From: Sphingobacterium cavernae
GTDB taxonomy: Bacteria; Bacteroidota; Bacteroidia; Sphingobacteriales; Sphingobacteriaceae
NCBI RefSeq assembly: GCF_008520265.1
Contig: NZ_VIQM01000018.1
Span: forward strand, 17,773-81,772
Reading direction: 5' to 3'
DNA length: 64,000 nucleotides
Below the pieces are notes generated by a model. That model made no database searches. It was given only the letters and a program-made list of their open reading frames with translations, and had not been told where the DNA came from. Below are positions 48,001-56,089 of the stretch, in pieces (the stretch's first letter is position 1; each line of letters opens with the position of its first letter). The translations under genes were made by a program, and so were the position numbers.

Positions 48001-48163
48001 CTTGAGAAAAGCAGGTGTCAAGTCCCTGGATTTACAATTGGTTGGAAACAATCTTTATACATGGGATACAGTTAAGATTTTTGATCCAGAGCAAGCAAGG
48101 TTCAATGGTCGTAGATACCCTATACCTTCTACGTATTCGGTTCAAGTTTATGTTAATTTTTAA
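45056..48163 (+). CDS. SusC/RagA-like TonB-dependent outer-membrane transporter 5
   Basis: The 1035-residue product has signal MKIIQIVSLLLFCVIITPAA then AQ, a carboxypeptidase-regulatory-like domain (ISIAGKVIDVNNNILPNVSI), the SusC junction EIDEVVVVGLGNVQRKISNV, plug (ALVLIDGLEGNLNTLDPADI, FSILKDASATAVYGVRGANG) and a barrel ending IPSTYSVQVYVNF. The gene for its SusD partner follows by 24 bases. No STN domain is present. Substrate unknown. Confidence 0.92.
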   Translation: MKIIQIVSLLLFCVIITPAAAQQGKEISIAGKVIDVNNNILPNVSIYIKDKPSSGLSTDNSGNFKIKAIYGDKVVFTSVGYKTQEFVAVVDTSNLVIQLDEDNAEIDEVVVVGLGNVQRKISNVGAITTVDVKDLQSPAPSITNLLGGRAAGVISMQTSGEPGKNNADFWVRGIGTFGANNSALVLIDGLEGNLNTLDPADIESFSILKDASATAVYGVRGANGVVLVTTKRGLVDRIQLTARANTTLSALNRLPKYLDAYDYAKLANEANVIRGNTPLYNEVEMGIIRDGLDPDLYPNVNWQEEILNKNFWSNSYYVSGRGGSEVARYFLSLGGKTQTAAYKVDKNSVYSSNVGFNSYNYRINLDINLTKTTKVFLGSDGFLSALSQPGLANTDYIWGAQSRLTPLTIPTQFSNGLLPGRGTGDQSSPYVMINRTGKALDEEYRGKTTLALNQDLSGVLDGLKFRVQGAYDIYSYFNERRRVQPALYNALGRAADGSLITILTVPEQKASYNKGTRQFRKYFLESVINYDKVFNEDHRTSALIYYYMSDAKDTEDAKSNLEAIPLRYQGVSSRFTYGYKDTYLLDANFGYTGSENFQPGRQYGFFPSVALGWVPSSYEFVKESAPWLDYFKIRASYGSVGNDRISSIRFPYLTKVNQGNSNIGDGTDVWGIGGIETINETRIGADNLAWERAIKTNIGFEGKLFNNKVDFVFDIFKDMRNGIFQQRVQVPDYVGVISNPFANVGRMQSSGADGNISYKGRITSDLDFTVRGNFTYSKTMVKNWEQAYLEYPYLEYNNFPHNSIRGFQAIGLFKDEDDIKYSAQQTFGAVMPGDIKYKDVNGDGMIDNLDKVPLTHSDELPLVMYGFGGEFRYKKISLGVLFKGTGSSPFFYGGIGYRPFYEGALGNVLDMVADPANRWIPMEYAMANGIDPSLAENPNAKFPRLSYGGSANNNQTSTFWQGDAKYLRLQEVTVSYNVDPNFLRKAGVKSLDLQLVGNNLYTWDTVKIFDPEQARFNGRRYPIPSTYSVQVYVNF

Positions 48164-48187
48164 GAAAGAAAGATAGAATTCAAATAA

Positions 48188-50209
48188 ATGAAAAAGTCAA
48201 TTCTAAAGCGAATTTTGGGAGTATCCGTTATACTAATAGCATTATCCACGTCCTCATGTAAGGATTATTTAAACATCGACAACTATTTTGACGATGAGTT
48301 TCAAATAGACTCTGTTTTTAGCAGTACGCGAAATATGGAAGCTTATATGTGGGGGGCTGCTGCTATGTTTTTGGATGAATCCAGTACCATTCGTTATGCT
48401 CACACGCCGGGGCCTATGGCTACTGACGAAGGTTTCAATGGCTTGACAAATGCCAATGGTTCAGGCAATATTTATCATGGAATGGATTTTGCAACTGGAC
48501 GCATCACGCCAGATTTCTTCGGTGAAGGAACTCCCAATCTAAATCAATGGGGCAGGTACTATAAGATTATTCGCAAAGCAAATTTTATTCTTCAAAATCT
48601 TGATAAACCGCAAGATATTACAAATATGGATCGTGCACGTATCGAAGGGTATACGCGTTTTATTAGAGCTTATGCTTACCATTATTTATTATTAGATTTT
48701 GGCCCGCCAATTCTGTTAGGCGATCAAGTGGTTAATACAAATGAAGATTTGCCTTATTATGATAGAGAACGTGCAACATTTGATGAGGCGATGGAATATA
48801 TATGTGGGGAATTCGAAAAAGCTGCAGTACTTATGCCAACAGAAGTTGGAATCCTAGATTTTGGCAAGCCAACTAAAGGTGCGGCTTATGCGTTGGTAGC
48901 TAGATTGCGTTTGATGCATGCTAGTCCGTTGTACAATGGCGGGCAAGCGGCAGCTTCATACTTCGGCTCCTGGACACGCGCTTCAGATGGTGTACATTTT
49001 GTTTCGCAAAACTACGACGAAGCTAAATGGGCTGTAGCTGCTGCTGCCGCAAAACGGGTGATAGACATGGGTAAGTACAAGTTGCATACAGCAGAGGCGG
49101 ATGAATTGACTGCTCCGCTTCCACAAGGTGTGACATCCGATCCTAATTTTTATAACACCTATCCAAACGGAGCTGGCGGTATTGATGCGTTCAAATCTTA
49201 TTCTGATATATTTACAGGTGAAGAATATGCTGCAGTAAATCCAGAGTTCATCTGGGCTAAAAATGCACCTTATTTAAATAATACGATCAACCAAGGTGCC
49301 TTTCCACCTTCACTTGGTGGATGGGGACGTTTTTGTGTGACTCAAAAGGTTGTTGATGCTTATTTAATGGACGATGGTCGTACAAAAGAAGAAGCGTCAG
49401 CTGATGGCTATTATTCTGAAAATGGTTTCACTACGCAAACGCGTAGATTCTCTGGTTATCCACTGAATGCTGGAGTCTATAACATGTATGCGAATAGAGA
49501 AATGCGTTTCTATGCTTCTGTAGGATTTAATGGTGCTGTTTGGCAGAACCTAAGTGTCGTATCAAAAACAAATCATGCAGCAGACTATTATTACCAAGGT
49601 GCTGATGGTCGTGGTGGCGTAACAGCTTCTTCTCCAAATTATCCAATCACGGGTTACGTAATCAAAAAATACAATCATCCAATGGATGCGTTGACGGGAA
49701 CAGGTGCACGTAGAATTGACAAGGCATATTCAATAATTCGTTACGCGGAGATATTGTTGATTTATGCAGAGGCACTAAATAATCTAACTGGAAGTCATAC
49801 GGTGCAGTTGGGTGATCAAACCTATACTCTAAGCAGAGATGTGGAGCAAATCAAGAATTCGTTCAATATGGTGCGTTATCGTGCTGGGCTTCCTGGATTG
49901 ACAGCTTTACAATTAAATAATGTCGACTTGCTACAAGATCAAATTGAGCGTGAGCGTATGGTGGAATTCTTGTGGGAAAATCTTCGCTATTATGATGTCC
50001 GCAGATGGGGGATATATGAAGATACAGAGCGTGAGCCTATGAGTGGAATGAATCCAGATGGTGCAACACCAGAAACATATTTTCGCCGTGTAATTCCAGG
50101 GTCTTCTTCGTTCTTAAAACGTCAAGTAAACAAAAAATTAGTATGGCTTCCGATTCCACGAGCTGAATTAAGAAGATTGCCATCTGTAGTGCAGAATCCA
50201 GGTTATTAG
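48188..50209 (+). CDS. RagB/SusD family nutrient-binding lipoprotein 5
   Basis: The largest SusD of the window, 673 residues, with signal MKKSILKRILGVSVILIALS followed by TSSC. It shows CKDYLNIDNYFDDEFQIDSV, the helices RARIEGYTRFIRAYAYHYLL, and the hallmark IERERMVEFLWENLRYYDVR followed by RWGIYED. It pairs with the SusC 24 bases upstream; a DUF1735-like gene starts 18 bases downstream, completing a C-D-E style unit. Confidence 0.92.
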   Translation: MKKSILKRILGVSVILIALSTSSCKDYLNIDNYFDDEFQIDSVFSSTRNMEAYMWGAAAMFLDESSTIRYAHTPGPMATDEGFNGLTNANGSGNIYHGMDFATGRITPDFFGEGTPNLNQWGRYYKIIRKANFILQNLDKPQDITNMDRARIEGYTRFIRAYAYHYLLLDFGPPILLGDQVVNTNEDLPYYDRERATFDEAMEYICGEFEKAAVLMPTEVGILDFGKPTKGAAYALVARLRLMHASPLYNGGQAAASYFGSWTRASDGVHFVSQNYDEAKWAVAAAAAKRVIDMGKYKLHTAEADELTAPLPQGVTSDPNFYNTYPNGAGGIDAFKSYSDIFTGEEYAAVNPEFIWAKNAPYLNNTINQGAFPPSLGGWGRFCVTQKVVDAYLMDDGRTKEEASADGYYSENGFTTQTRRFSGYPLNAGVYNMYANREMRFYASVGFNGAVWQNLSVVSKTNHAADYYYQGADGRGGVTASSPNYPITGYVIKKYNHPMDALTGTGARRIDKAYSIIRYAEILLIYAEALNNLTGSHTVQLGDQTYTLSRDVEQIKNSFNMVRYRAGLPGLTALQLNNVDLLQDQIERERMVEFLWENLRYYDVRRWGIYEDTEREPMSGMNPDGATPETYFRRVIPGSSSFLKRQVNKKLVWLPIPRAELRRLPSVVQNPGY

Positions 50210-50227
50210 TTATTAATATTAATGTAA

Positions 50228-51133
50228 ATGAATAAAATGAAACGCAATTTAGCAGCGCTACTTAGTCTTCCATTTTTTATGATGTCTTGTAATGATACCG
50301 AGGTTTTCGAACAAGAGATGTACAAAAATGTAGTAGCTTTAATAAGTAGTTCATACCATAATAATTTTGAGGAAGTAGTTCCTCTAAAGGGGGAAGAAGT
50401 GATGGGGTTTATTTCTGCCTCTGTAGGTGGATCGTATGCTCCAACACAGGATATTATTGTTAATCTAGTTGAAGAAAGTACAGCCTTTGATAGGTACAAT
50501 TGGTCGTTGTATGATGCCGATTCAAGTCGATATGCAAAGCTTTTGCCAAAAGATAAATATGAAATCCCAGACTACAAACTTATTATCAAAGCTGGTGAAC
50601 GCACAGGACGTACCCAAATAAAAATTCGTCCAGAGGGTTTATCACCGGATTCTACCTACTTTATAAGTCTTATCGCTGCAGGTGGGCAAGGTATTGAGCT
50701 AAATCCAAAAAAGAATAATGTTTTGTACAAAGTGATGATATACAATAAATACGCCTCACAAGCCAGCAATTCATTCTACAGTATGATAGGATTACAAAAT
50801 GGAGCCATTACGGCAGCGAGTAAACAGTTATTTCCTTTAACAGCTAATAGTGTGCGGGTTATTGCAGGAACCGAGGCCTTTGCTAATAATGAAGCCAGTA
50901 TTGCTAATACAGCTTTAATATTGGAAGTAGACGCGGAAAATAAGGTAACAATCAAACCTTTTAAAAATATACAAGTAACCCAAGTGGATGGAAATCATCG
51001 ATATCCCAATACCTTTCATGTAGAAGAAGCTTTCGGTCGCAAATTTAATGTGTTCCTATTATCCTATACTTATATTAAAGGTAACGAAATATACGAAATG
51101 CAGGAAGAATTGCGTATGGAAGTAACAAACTAG
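50228..51133 (+). CDS. DUF1735/BT_3987-type surface lipoprotein
   Basis: The 301-residue product starts MNKMKRNLAALLSLPFFMMS then C (a second Met at residue 4 is an equally good start). Residues about 25-170 match the BT_3987/DUF1735 pattern: VVALISSSYHNNFEEVVPLK, GFISASVGGSYAPTQDIIVN, DYKLIIKAGERTGRTQIKIR and GLSPDSTYFISLIAAGG. The C-terminal half is beta-rich, possibly DUF4361. Such proteins occupy the SusE position and bind glycans at the cell surface. Last gene of the SusCD5 operon. Confidence 0.75.
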   Translation: MNKMKRNLAALLSLPFFMMSCNDTEVFEQEMYKNVVALISSSYHNNFEEVVPLKGEEVMGFISASVGGSYAPTQDIIVNLVEESTAFDRYNWSLYDADSSRYAKLLPKDKYEIPDYKLIIKAGERTGRTQIKIRPEGLSPDSTYFISLIAAGGQGIELNPKKNNVLYKVMIYNKYASQASNSFYSMIGLQNGAITAASKQLFPLTANSVRVIAGTEAFANNEASIANTALILEVDAENKVTIKPFKNIQVTQVDGNHRYPNTFHVEEAFGRKFNVFLLSYTYIKGNEIYEMQEELRMEVTN

Positions 51134-51157
51134 TTTTTCAACTCATAGTATATTTTT

Positions 51158-51189
51158 ATAAGCTGCTGTAAGAAATTACAGTAGCTTAT
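51158..51189 (+). terminator. terminator of the SusCD5 operon
   Basis: ATAAGCTGCTGTAA/TTACAGTAGCTTAT forms a 14-bp stem with one G-T pair and a GAAA loop, followed by TTATTTTA. Confidence 0.75.
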
Positions 51190-51245
51190 TTATTTTAATT
51201 GCAGTGTCTGTAATTAATTCCTAATGAAGGAATTTAATAATTTAA

Positions 51246-51253
51246 GTAAATCT
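51246..51253. repeat. 8-bp target-site duplication, left copy
   Basis: GTAAATCT directly abuts the left inverted repeat of the IS66-family element and recurs at 52871-52878. Confidence 0.85.
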
Positions 51254-52870
51254 GTAACCACTCAGGTACTATAGAATAGCAATGCTGTAGAAAGCGTCGA
51301 GGACAGATTGTGAGTTCTTAATACAAGTGTCGGCAACAGATCTTATTGTCGCATAGTTTTGTGCTCCATTGTTCGATTTGAACATTCCAGATACTTTCTG
51401 CTTGACCTTGATATTTCTAATTGCTTGCTCGGATGTATTGTTATCGGGGGGCACATCCTTATTGTAAAGAAATGTAAAGAGGTTTTCTGGATTTAGTGAT
51501 CCTTTTTTGGAAGATGATAACTTCTATCTGCTGTGGATCTATCTTGTGGTTGATTAAGTTATGGAGCGTGTTTTCCAGTTGAGCTCTTTCATTCATCGGT
51601 TCCAGATATTGGTCAAGAGGTATTGACTTTTTCAATTCCAAGGCTAGTATAAGCATCCGGCTAAACTGTGTAGCCCATTCAGATTGATATTTCTGTTCCA
51701 AGAACTTCAGCTCTCTTAGCAAGTGTACTGTACATATCTGATGACCTGTAGTCTCGGTATTAAGATGGCTAGGCCAGCAATCATGAACAAGAATCGCCTT
51801 TGGAAATCCCGCTGGGAAATGTTCTTTAATGGTTGCTATCCCTCTGTTTGCCGAACAGGCAATATAGGTAGCAAATTTGTTTTGCCACGTCCAGAACCAA
51901 TTCAATTGCCCATTTTGTTTCATACCTGTTTCATCTGCCCCAACCACAGTGGATTTACAAATGGTCTGCTTAATTAGCTCTAATGCGGGTAGTGATTTTT
52001 TGGCAAAGCGATCCAGAATACCACTAACAGTCCCCTGACTGATAGCATGCTATATACCGAATTAAAGAACTCGCTGATCCTTGCCAAAGGAACATATTGC
52101 CGGGTATGCAAATAAGCGATCAGAGCAGTGGTTTTTGGAACATAACTAATAGGAGCATTGCCCCCGGAAGGAAAACTTGCTGTAGTCTGGTGTCCGCATA
52201 AACAGGTTTTGCTGAAGATGCGATGTTCGGTGTACAAAGGCTTGGTGAGAGGAATATCAACCATTTGCCGGCAACTGGTCAATTCTGCCTGAAAGTCTTG
52301 CAGATCCAATCCACAACAGTTACAAAATCCCGGACTGTGTTCTACGATGTCCTCAGGGCAAGCGCTCATCTTTAAAGTACTACCTTCATGCCCCTTTTGA
52401 CCTCCGGAAGACTTTCCGCTGGATTTTCGTAAACTAGTGGTTCGAGTAGGGCTGTTTTCATCTTTTGAAGGAGGAAGAGAGCTGTTTCTACTATTTTTTA
52501 GGCCCCTTTAGCAAACGTATTTCTTCCAGAAGCCCACCTATGGTTTCATTAAGTTGTTTAATAGTAGCATTCAGATCTGAAATGATTTGCTCAGAAGCTG
52601 CATTTTCGGCTAATCTGGATGTTTCAGATGCGATACGGGCCACTGATTCCTGTTCGAGCAATTCATCTAATTTCGTAAAGTTCTTGTTATCCATAATGGC
52701 CGTTCTGATAACTACAAAAAACCGCATTTAAAGCCTAGAAACCTAAAAATAAGAGTAAAAGTTATACAGTGAAATGTGGATAAAATGACCTAAATTCCTG
52801 AAAATGAAAATTGAAAAAAATACGCCTTGAGATCAAGTCAAGAAAGAAAAAAAAGAACCTGAGTAGTTAC
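51254..52870 (-). mobile_element. IS66-family insertion sequence, single-gene (ISBst12-like) type
   Basis: The 1617-bp element is bounded by inverted repeats: GTAACCACTCAGGTAC at 51254-51269 and the complement of GTAACTACTCAGGTTC at 52855-52870 (14 of 16 match). It is flanked by identical 8-bp GTAAATCT, the duplication size of IS66. It carries only the large transposase gene, on the minus strand, and no tnpA or tnpB, as in the ISBst12 subgroup. It landed between the last gene of the second SusCD locus and the FMN reductase gene. Confidence 0.88.
51269..52694 (-). pseudogene. IS66-family DDE transposase (tnpC-like), three frameshifts
   Basis: Reading leftwards from ATG 52694, four frames together give one transposase: leucine-zipper N terminus (LDELLEQESVARIASETSRL), then across a shift at the A6 run 52494-52499 the Ser-rich linker GGQKGHEGSTL and zinc-finger CNCCGLDL, then across a one-base loss near 52049 (ATGGCT reduced to ATGCT) the catalytic core GADETGMKQNGQLNWFW and HDCWPSHL, then across a shift at the A6 run 51503-51508 the C-terminal VPPDNNTSEQAIRNIKVKQK with the catalytic Glu. 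The stop is at 51269. As read, no active transposase can be made. Confidence 0.88.
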
Positions 52871-52878
52871 GTAAATCT
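52871..52878. repeat. 8-bp target-site duplication, right copy
   Basis: GTAAATCT, identical to 51246-51253, directly after the right inverted repeat of the IS66-family element. Confidence 0.85.
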
Positions 52879-52886
52879 CAGCTATC

Positions 52887-53408
52887 TTAAAACCTTATAA
52901 TTTCTTCTATCTGTTCATGGATAAATTTTAAGGTTAAGGGATCCATAAAGCCGCCTTCTGTGTCAAGTTCATTTTGCACGTGTGGGATGTGAATTTTTAA
53001 GGGTAATACATGCATACGGACATAATTGCAAACGCCCGTGAAATGATCTACTCCACGTATATTACCGTATTTACCTGTAGAAACGCCGACTAGAGCAGCT
53101 TTTTTGTGGTAAAAAGAAGCTGGGTAAGCGCAAGCATCCACGAAAAGCTTTAGTGCTCCAGGGTAGCTGCCATTATATTCAGGAATTACAAAAACGAATT
53201 TTTTAGCAGCTGATACTTTAGCTTGAATACTTGCAAAAGCATTAGATCTCTTGCCATACAAATCGGTATACAAAATGTCATGAGGCAAATCTTCCAAAGA
53301 GAATATTTCCCATTCTTCACCTTTACTGTTCAATTCTTCTTTGTAATACTTTGCTACTTTTAAAGAGTTACTACCCAGCCTATTCGTACCTGATATAATT
53401 AAATTCAT
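52887..53408 (-). CDS. NAD(P)H-dependent FMN reductase family protein
   Basis: Start set at the ATG at 53408 (MNLIISGTNRLGSNSLKVAK), which places the flavodoxin-fold phosphate loop GTNRLGSNS at the N terminus; the frame runs nine residues further upstream without support. The 173-residue protein shows FVIPEYNGSYPGALKLFVDA, the second flavin-contacting segment, and GVSTGKYGNIRG. Such proteins reduce FMN or quinone-like substrates with NAD(P)H. The gene is divergent from parA. Its stop codon lies 16 bases beyond the right IS end, so the insertion spared the coding sequence but probably separated it from its terminator. Confidence 0.85.
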   Translation of the reverse strand: MNLIISGTNRLGSNSLKVAKYYKEELNSKGEEWEIFSLEDLPHDILYTDLYGKRSNAFASIQAKVSAAKKFVFVIPEYNGSYPGALKLFVDACAYPASFYHKKAALVGVSTGKYGNIRGVDHFTGVCNYVRMHVLPLKIHIPHVQNELDTEGGFMDPLTLKFIHEQIEEIIRF

Positions 53409-53615
53409 TGTGACGTTGCAACTTATCGTAATCAATGCACGATTTCTCTAATCGTAAACCAATTTTTTGTATCTTAGCATCCTGAGTAATAGTATCAGGA
53501 AGTTCTCAAAAATAGTAAATTTAACATCATTTAAGTATTTAATGCCTACAGTAACTGTTAATTTTATCAGAGAACTGCAATTGATAGTATAAAAATTGTA
53601 AAGGTTCGGTATCTC

Positions 53616-54416
53616 ATGGGAAAAATAATTGCAATAGCAAATCAAAAGGGCGGCGTAGGGAAAACAACAACTTCAATCAACTTGGCCGCAAGTTTGGCTG
53701 TTTTAGAATATAAAACGTTGTTGGTGGATGCAGATCCACAAGCAAATTCTACTTCAGGGATTGGTTTTGATCCTCGTGGAATAAAGGCTAGCGTATACGA
53801 GTGTTTGGTGAATGATTTGAATCCTCGTGATGCCATTAAAGCAACTGACACGCCACATTTAGATTTGCTGCCAGCACATATTGATTTGGTAGGAGCGGAG
53901 ATTGAGATGATTAATCTGAACGAACGCGAATACAAAATGAAAAAAATGTTGGATGAGATCAAAGATGATTATGATTTTATCATCATTGATTGTTCACCAT
54001 CATTAGGGTTAATTACGATTAATGCCTTGACAGCATCTGATTCAGTCATTATTCCAGTACAATGTGAGTATTTCGCTTTGGAAGGTTTGGGTAAATTATT
54101 AAATACTATCAAAATCGTTCAGAATAGATTAAATACCAATTTAGAAATTGAAGGTATTTTGTTGACAATGTATGATGTACGTTTGCGTCTTTCTAATCAA
54201 GTTGTAGAAGAAGTTCGTACACATTTTACAGATTTGGTTTTCGAGACCATTATTCAACGTAATACACGATTAAGTGAGGCGCCAAGTTTCGGTATCTCGG
54301 TTATCATGCACGACGCATCATGCAAAGGCGCGATAAACTATTTGAACTTAGCTCGTGAGATTTTACAAAAGAACGGATTGGTAGAAATAAATAAAGAAGA
54401 AAAAGCAATCGTATAA
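53616..54416 (+). CDS. parA: chromosome partitioning ATPase ParA (Soj)
   Basis: The 266-residue protein has the deviant Walker A motif NQKGGVGKTTTSIN near the N terminus, LLVDADPQANST (Walker A prime), FIIIDCSPSLG (Walker B) and the C-terminal RNTRLSEAPSFG. It works with ParB to segregate chromosome origins. Its TAA stop overlaps the parB ATG (TAATG), so the two are translationally coupled. The order parA-parB-DUF5683-dapB-lepB is typical of Bacteroidota chromosomes. The 207-base spacer upstream, shared with the divergent FMN reductase gene, contains no gene. Confidence 0.96.
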   Translation: MGKIIAIANQKGGVGKTTTSINLAASLAVLEYKTLLVDADPQANSTSGIGFDPRGIKASVYECLVNDLNPRDAIKATDTPHLDLLPAHIDLVGAEIEMINLNEREYKMKKMLDEIKDDYDFIIIDCSPSLGLITINALTASDSVIIPVQCEYFALEGLGKLLNTIKIVQNRLNTNLEIEGILLTMYDVRLRLSNQVVEEVRTHFTDLVFETIIQRNTRLSEAPSFGISVIMHDASCKGAINYLNLAREILQKNGLVEINKEEKAIV

Positions 54417-55330
54417 TGGCAGCATTACAACGTAAAACAGGATTAGGAAAAGGACTTGGTGCGCTGTTGCAGGATGATTTGAAAGTATCTCCTAATACTT
54501 CCTCACGAGAGATCGGTGATACAGCCGCACCTTCAGCAGGTAGTATTAATTTTATAAAAATAGAAGAAATTGCTGTAAACCCGTTTCAGCCACGAACAGA
54601 TTTTGATGAAAATGCTTTAAAAGAGCTTTCGGAATCTATTGTGTTGCAAGGGTTGATTCAGCCAATTACAGTAAGACAAGTCAGTAAAAATCAATACCAA
54701 CTTATAAGTGGTGAGCGTCGTTTACGTGCGTCTATGCTCGCCGGAATTACAGAGATTCCAGCTTATGTGCGTACGGCGAATGACCAACAGATGTTGGAAA
54801 TGGCGTTGATTGAAAATATTCAACGTGAGAACTTAAATGCTATTGAGGTAGCATTAAGTTTCCAGCGTATGATTGAAGAGTGTAACTTGAAACAAGAAGA
54901 ACTTGGTGATCGTGTATCTAAAAATAGATCTACGGTAACAAACTACCTTCGTCTTTTGAAATTGCCACCTGTGATCCAAATTGGTATCCGTGATGGTAAA
55001 ATATCAATGGGTCATGCGCGTGCACTAATCAATGTTGGTGATATTGATAAACAACTTTTTGTGTATCAGGAAATAATAGATAAGGATTTGTCTGTTCGTA
55101 TGGCAGAGATTTTGGTGCGAAATATTCAAGAGCAATTAAAACCTAAAAAAGGTAAAGGAGTTGGAAAGCAAATGGATTTTCAATATCAAAAAATTGAAGA
55201 TGATTTGGCATCTAAATTCTCTACACGCGTACGTCTAAACTTGAAAAACACAAAAGGTAAGGGGGCAATAGAAATTCCTTTTGAATCAGAAGATGATTTA
55301 AGCCGCATTTTAGAATTGTTAGATTGGTAA
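54416..55330 (+). CDS. parB: chromosome partitioning protein ParB (Spo0J)
   Basis: The 304-residue product has an N-terminal CTP-binding ParB domain (IKIEEIAVNPFQPRTDFDEN, SIVLQGLIQPITVR, ISGERRLRASMLAG), a helix-turn-helix (QEELGDRVSKNRSTVTNYLR) for parS binding, and a C-terminal dimerisation domain. The start overlaps the parA stop by one base and its own stop overlaps the next ATG. No perfect parS palindrome was noticed nearby. Confidence 0.96.
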   Translation: MAALQRKTGLGKGLGALLQDDLKVSPNTSSREIGDTAAPSAGSINFIKIEEIAVNPFQPRTDFDENALKELSESIVLQGLIQPITVRQVSKNQYQLISGERRLRASMLAGITEIPAYVRTANDQQMLEMALIENIQRENLNAIEVALSFQRMIEECNLKQEELGDRVSKNRSTVTNYLRLLKLPPVIQIGIRDGKISMGHARALINVGDIDKQLFVYQEIIDKDLSVRMAEILVRNIQEQLKPKKGKGVGKQMDFQYQKIEDDLASKFSTRVRLNLKNTKGKGAIEIPFESEDDLSRILELLDW

Positions 55331-56076
55331 TGCCGAAATATTTAATCTTATTTTTTTTTCTTATAAGTTCGTTTAGCAGCTTTTCACAGGTTGATACAAC
55401 GAAGAAAGTAGCTTTGGATAGCACCGCTTTAAATGCTTTGGATAGCGTAAAAGCTGTGCAAGATACTACGGTAAAGAAAAAAGAAACGCGTGCAGAGCGT
55501 AAAGCACGAGAAAAGGCAGAGAAGGAGCGAGAAAAATATTATTACAAAGATATTTTAAAAGACTCAACTCGCTTAGCGATTGAGGAGCTTTCAACAAAAG
55601 CTTGGCGAAGGTCACTTATAGCACCAGGATGGGGACAAATCACTAATGGTGGCAAGTATGTATGGATAAAGTTGCCTGTCATTTATGGTGGACTGGTTGT
55701 AGGTTATTTAACGTTTGATTTTTGGAACTGGCATTATCGAAAATTCGTAGATGAAGCCGCTTATCGGATTAATAATAATGGCGCTCCAAATGATCCTGAC
55801 TTAGAATTCAGTTTTCCATCAACAGAAGGATTAATACGTGCTAAAGATAATTATCGCCGTTACCGTGATATGACTATTTTAGTCACAGCAGGCTGGTGGG
55901 GCTTAAATGTTTTGGAGGCGTACGTGGATTCTATGTTGCGTTTTAGGTATAATATTGGGGATGATTTGGGTTTCAAGATTACACCTACGATGTTGCCAAC
56001 ATCTAATTTGGCATATAATATGAATTTTGGCCGTCAATTTTCGCCTGGGGTGAAGTTGACGTTTAATTTTAAATAG
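55330..56076 (+). CDS. DUF5683 domain protein, exported
   Basis: Start at ATG 55330, overlapping the parB stop (TAATG); an in-frame TTG six bases earlier is not needed. The 248-residue product has signal peptide MPKYLILFFFLISSFSSFSQ, a charged coiled-coil-like stretch (KKETRAERKAREKAEKERE, residues about 50-70), and a C-terminal domain with RSLIAPGWGQITNGGKYVWI and two hydrophobic segments. This matches DUF5683, often found in this gene order. Function unknown; membrane association is likely. Confidence 0.85.
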   Translation: MPKYLILFFFLISSFSSFSQVDTTKKVALDSTALNALDSVKAVQDTTVKKKETRAERKAREKAEKEREKYYYKDILKDSTRLAIEELSTKAWRRSLIAPGWGQITNGGKYVWIKLPVIYGGLVVGYLTFDFWNWHYRKFVDEAAYRINNNGAPNDPDLEFSFPSTEGLIRAKDNYRRYRDMTILVTAGWWGLNVLEAYVDSMLRFRYNIGDDLGFKITPTMLPTSNLAYNMNFGRQFSPGVKLTFNFK

Positions 56077-56089
56077 ATAAACCTTAATT

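Noticed and set aside
52465..52731. Plus-strand frame of 88 codons within the IS66 element
   Set aside because: It is antisense to the transposase N terminus, which has clear family sequence on the other strand.
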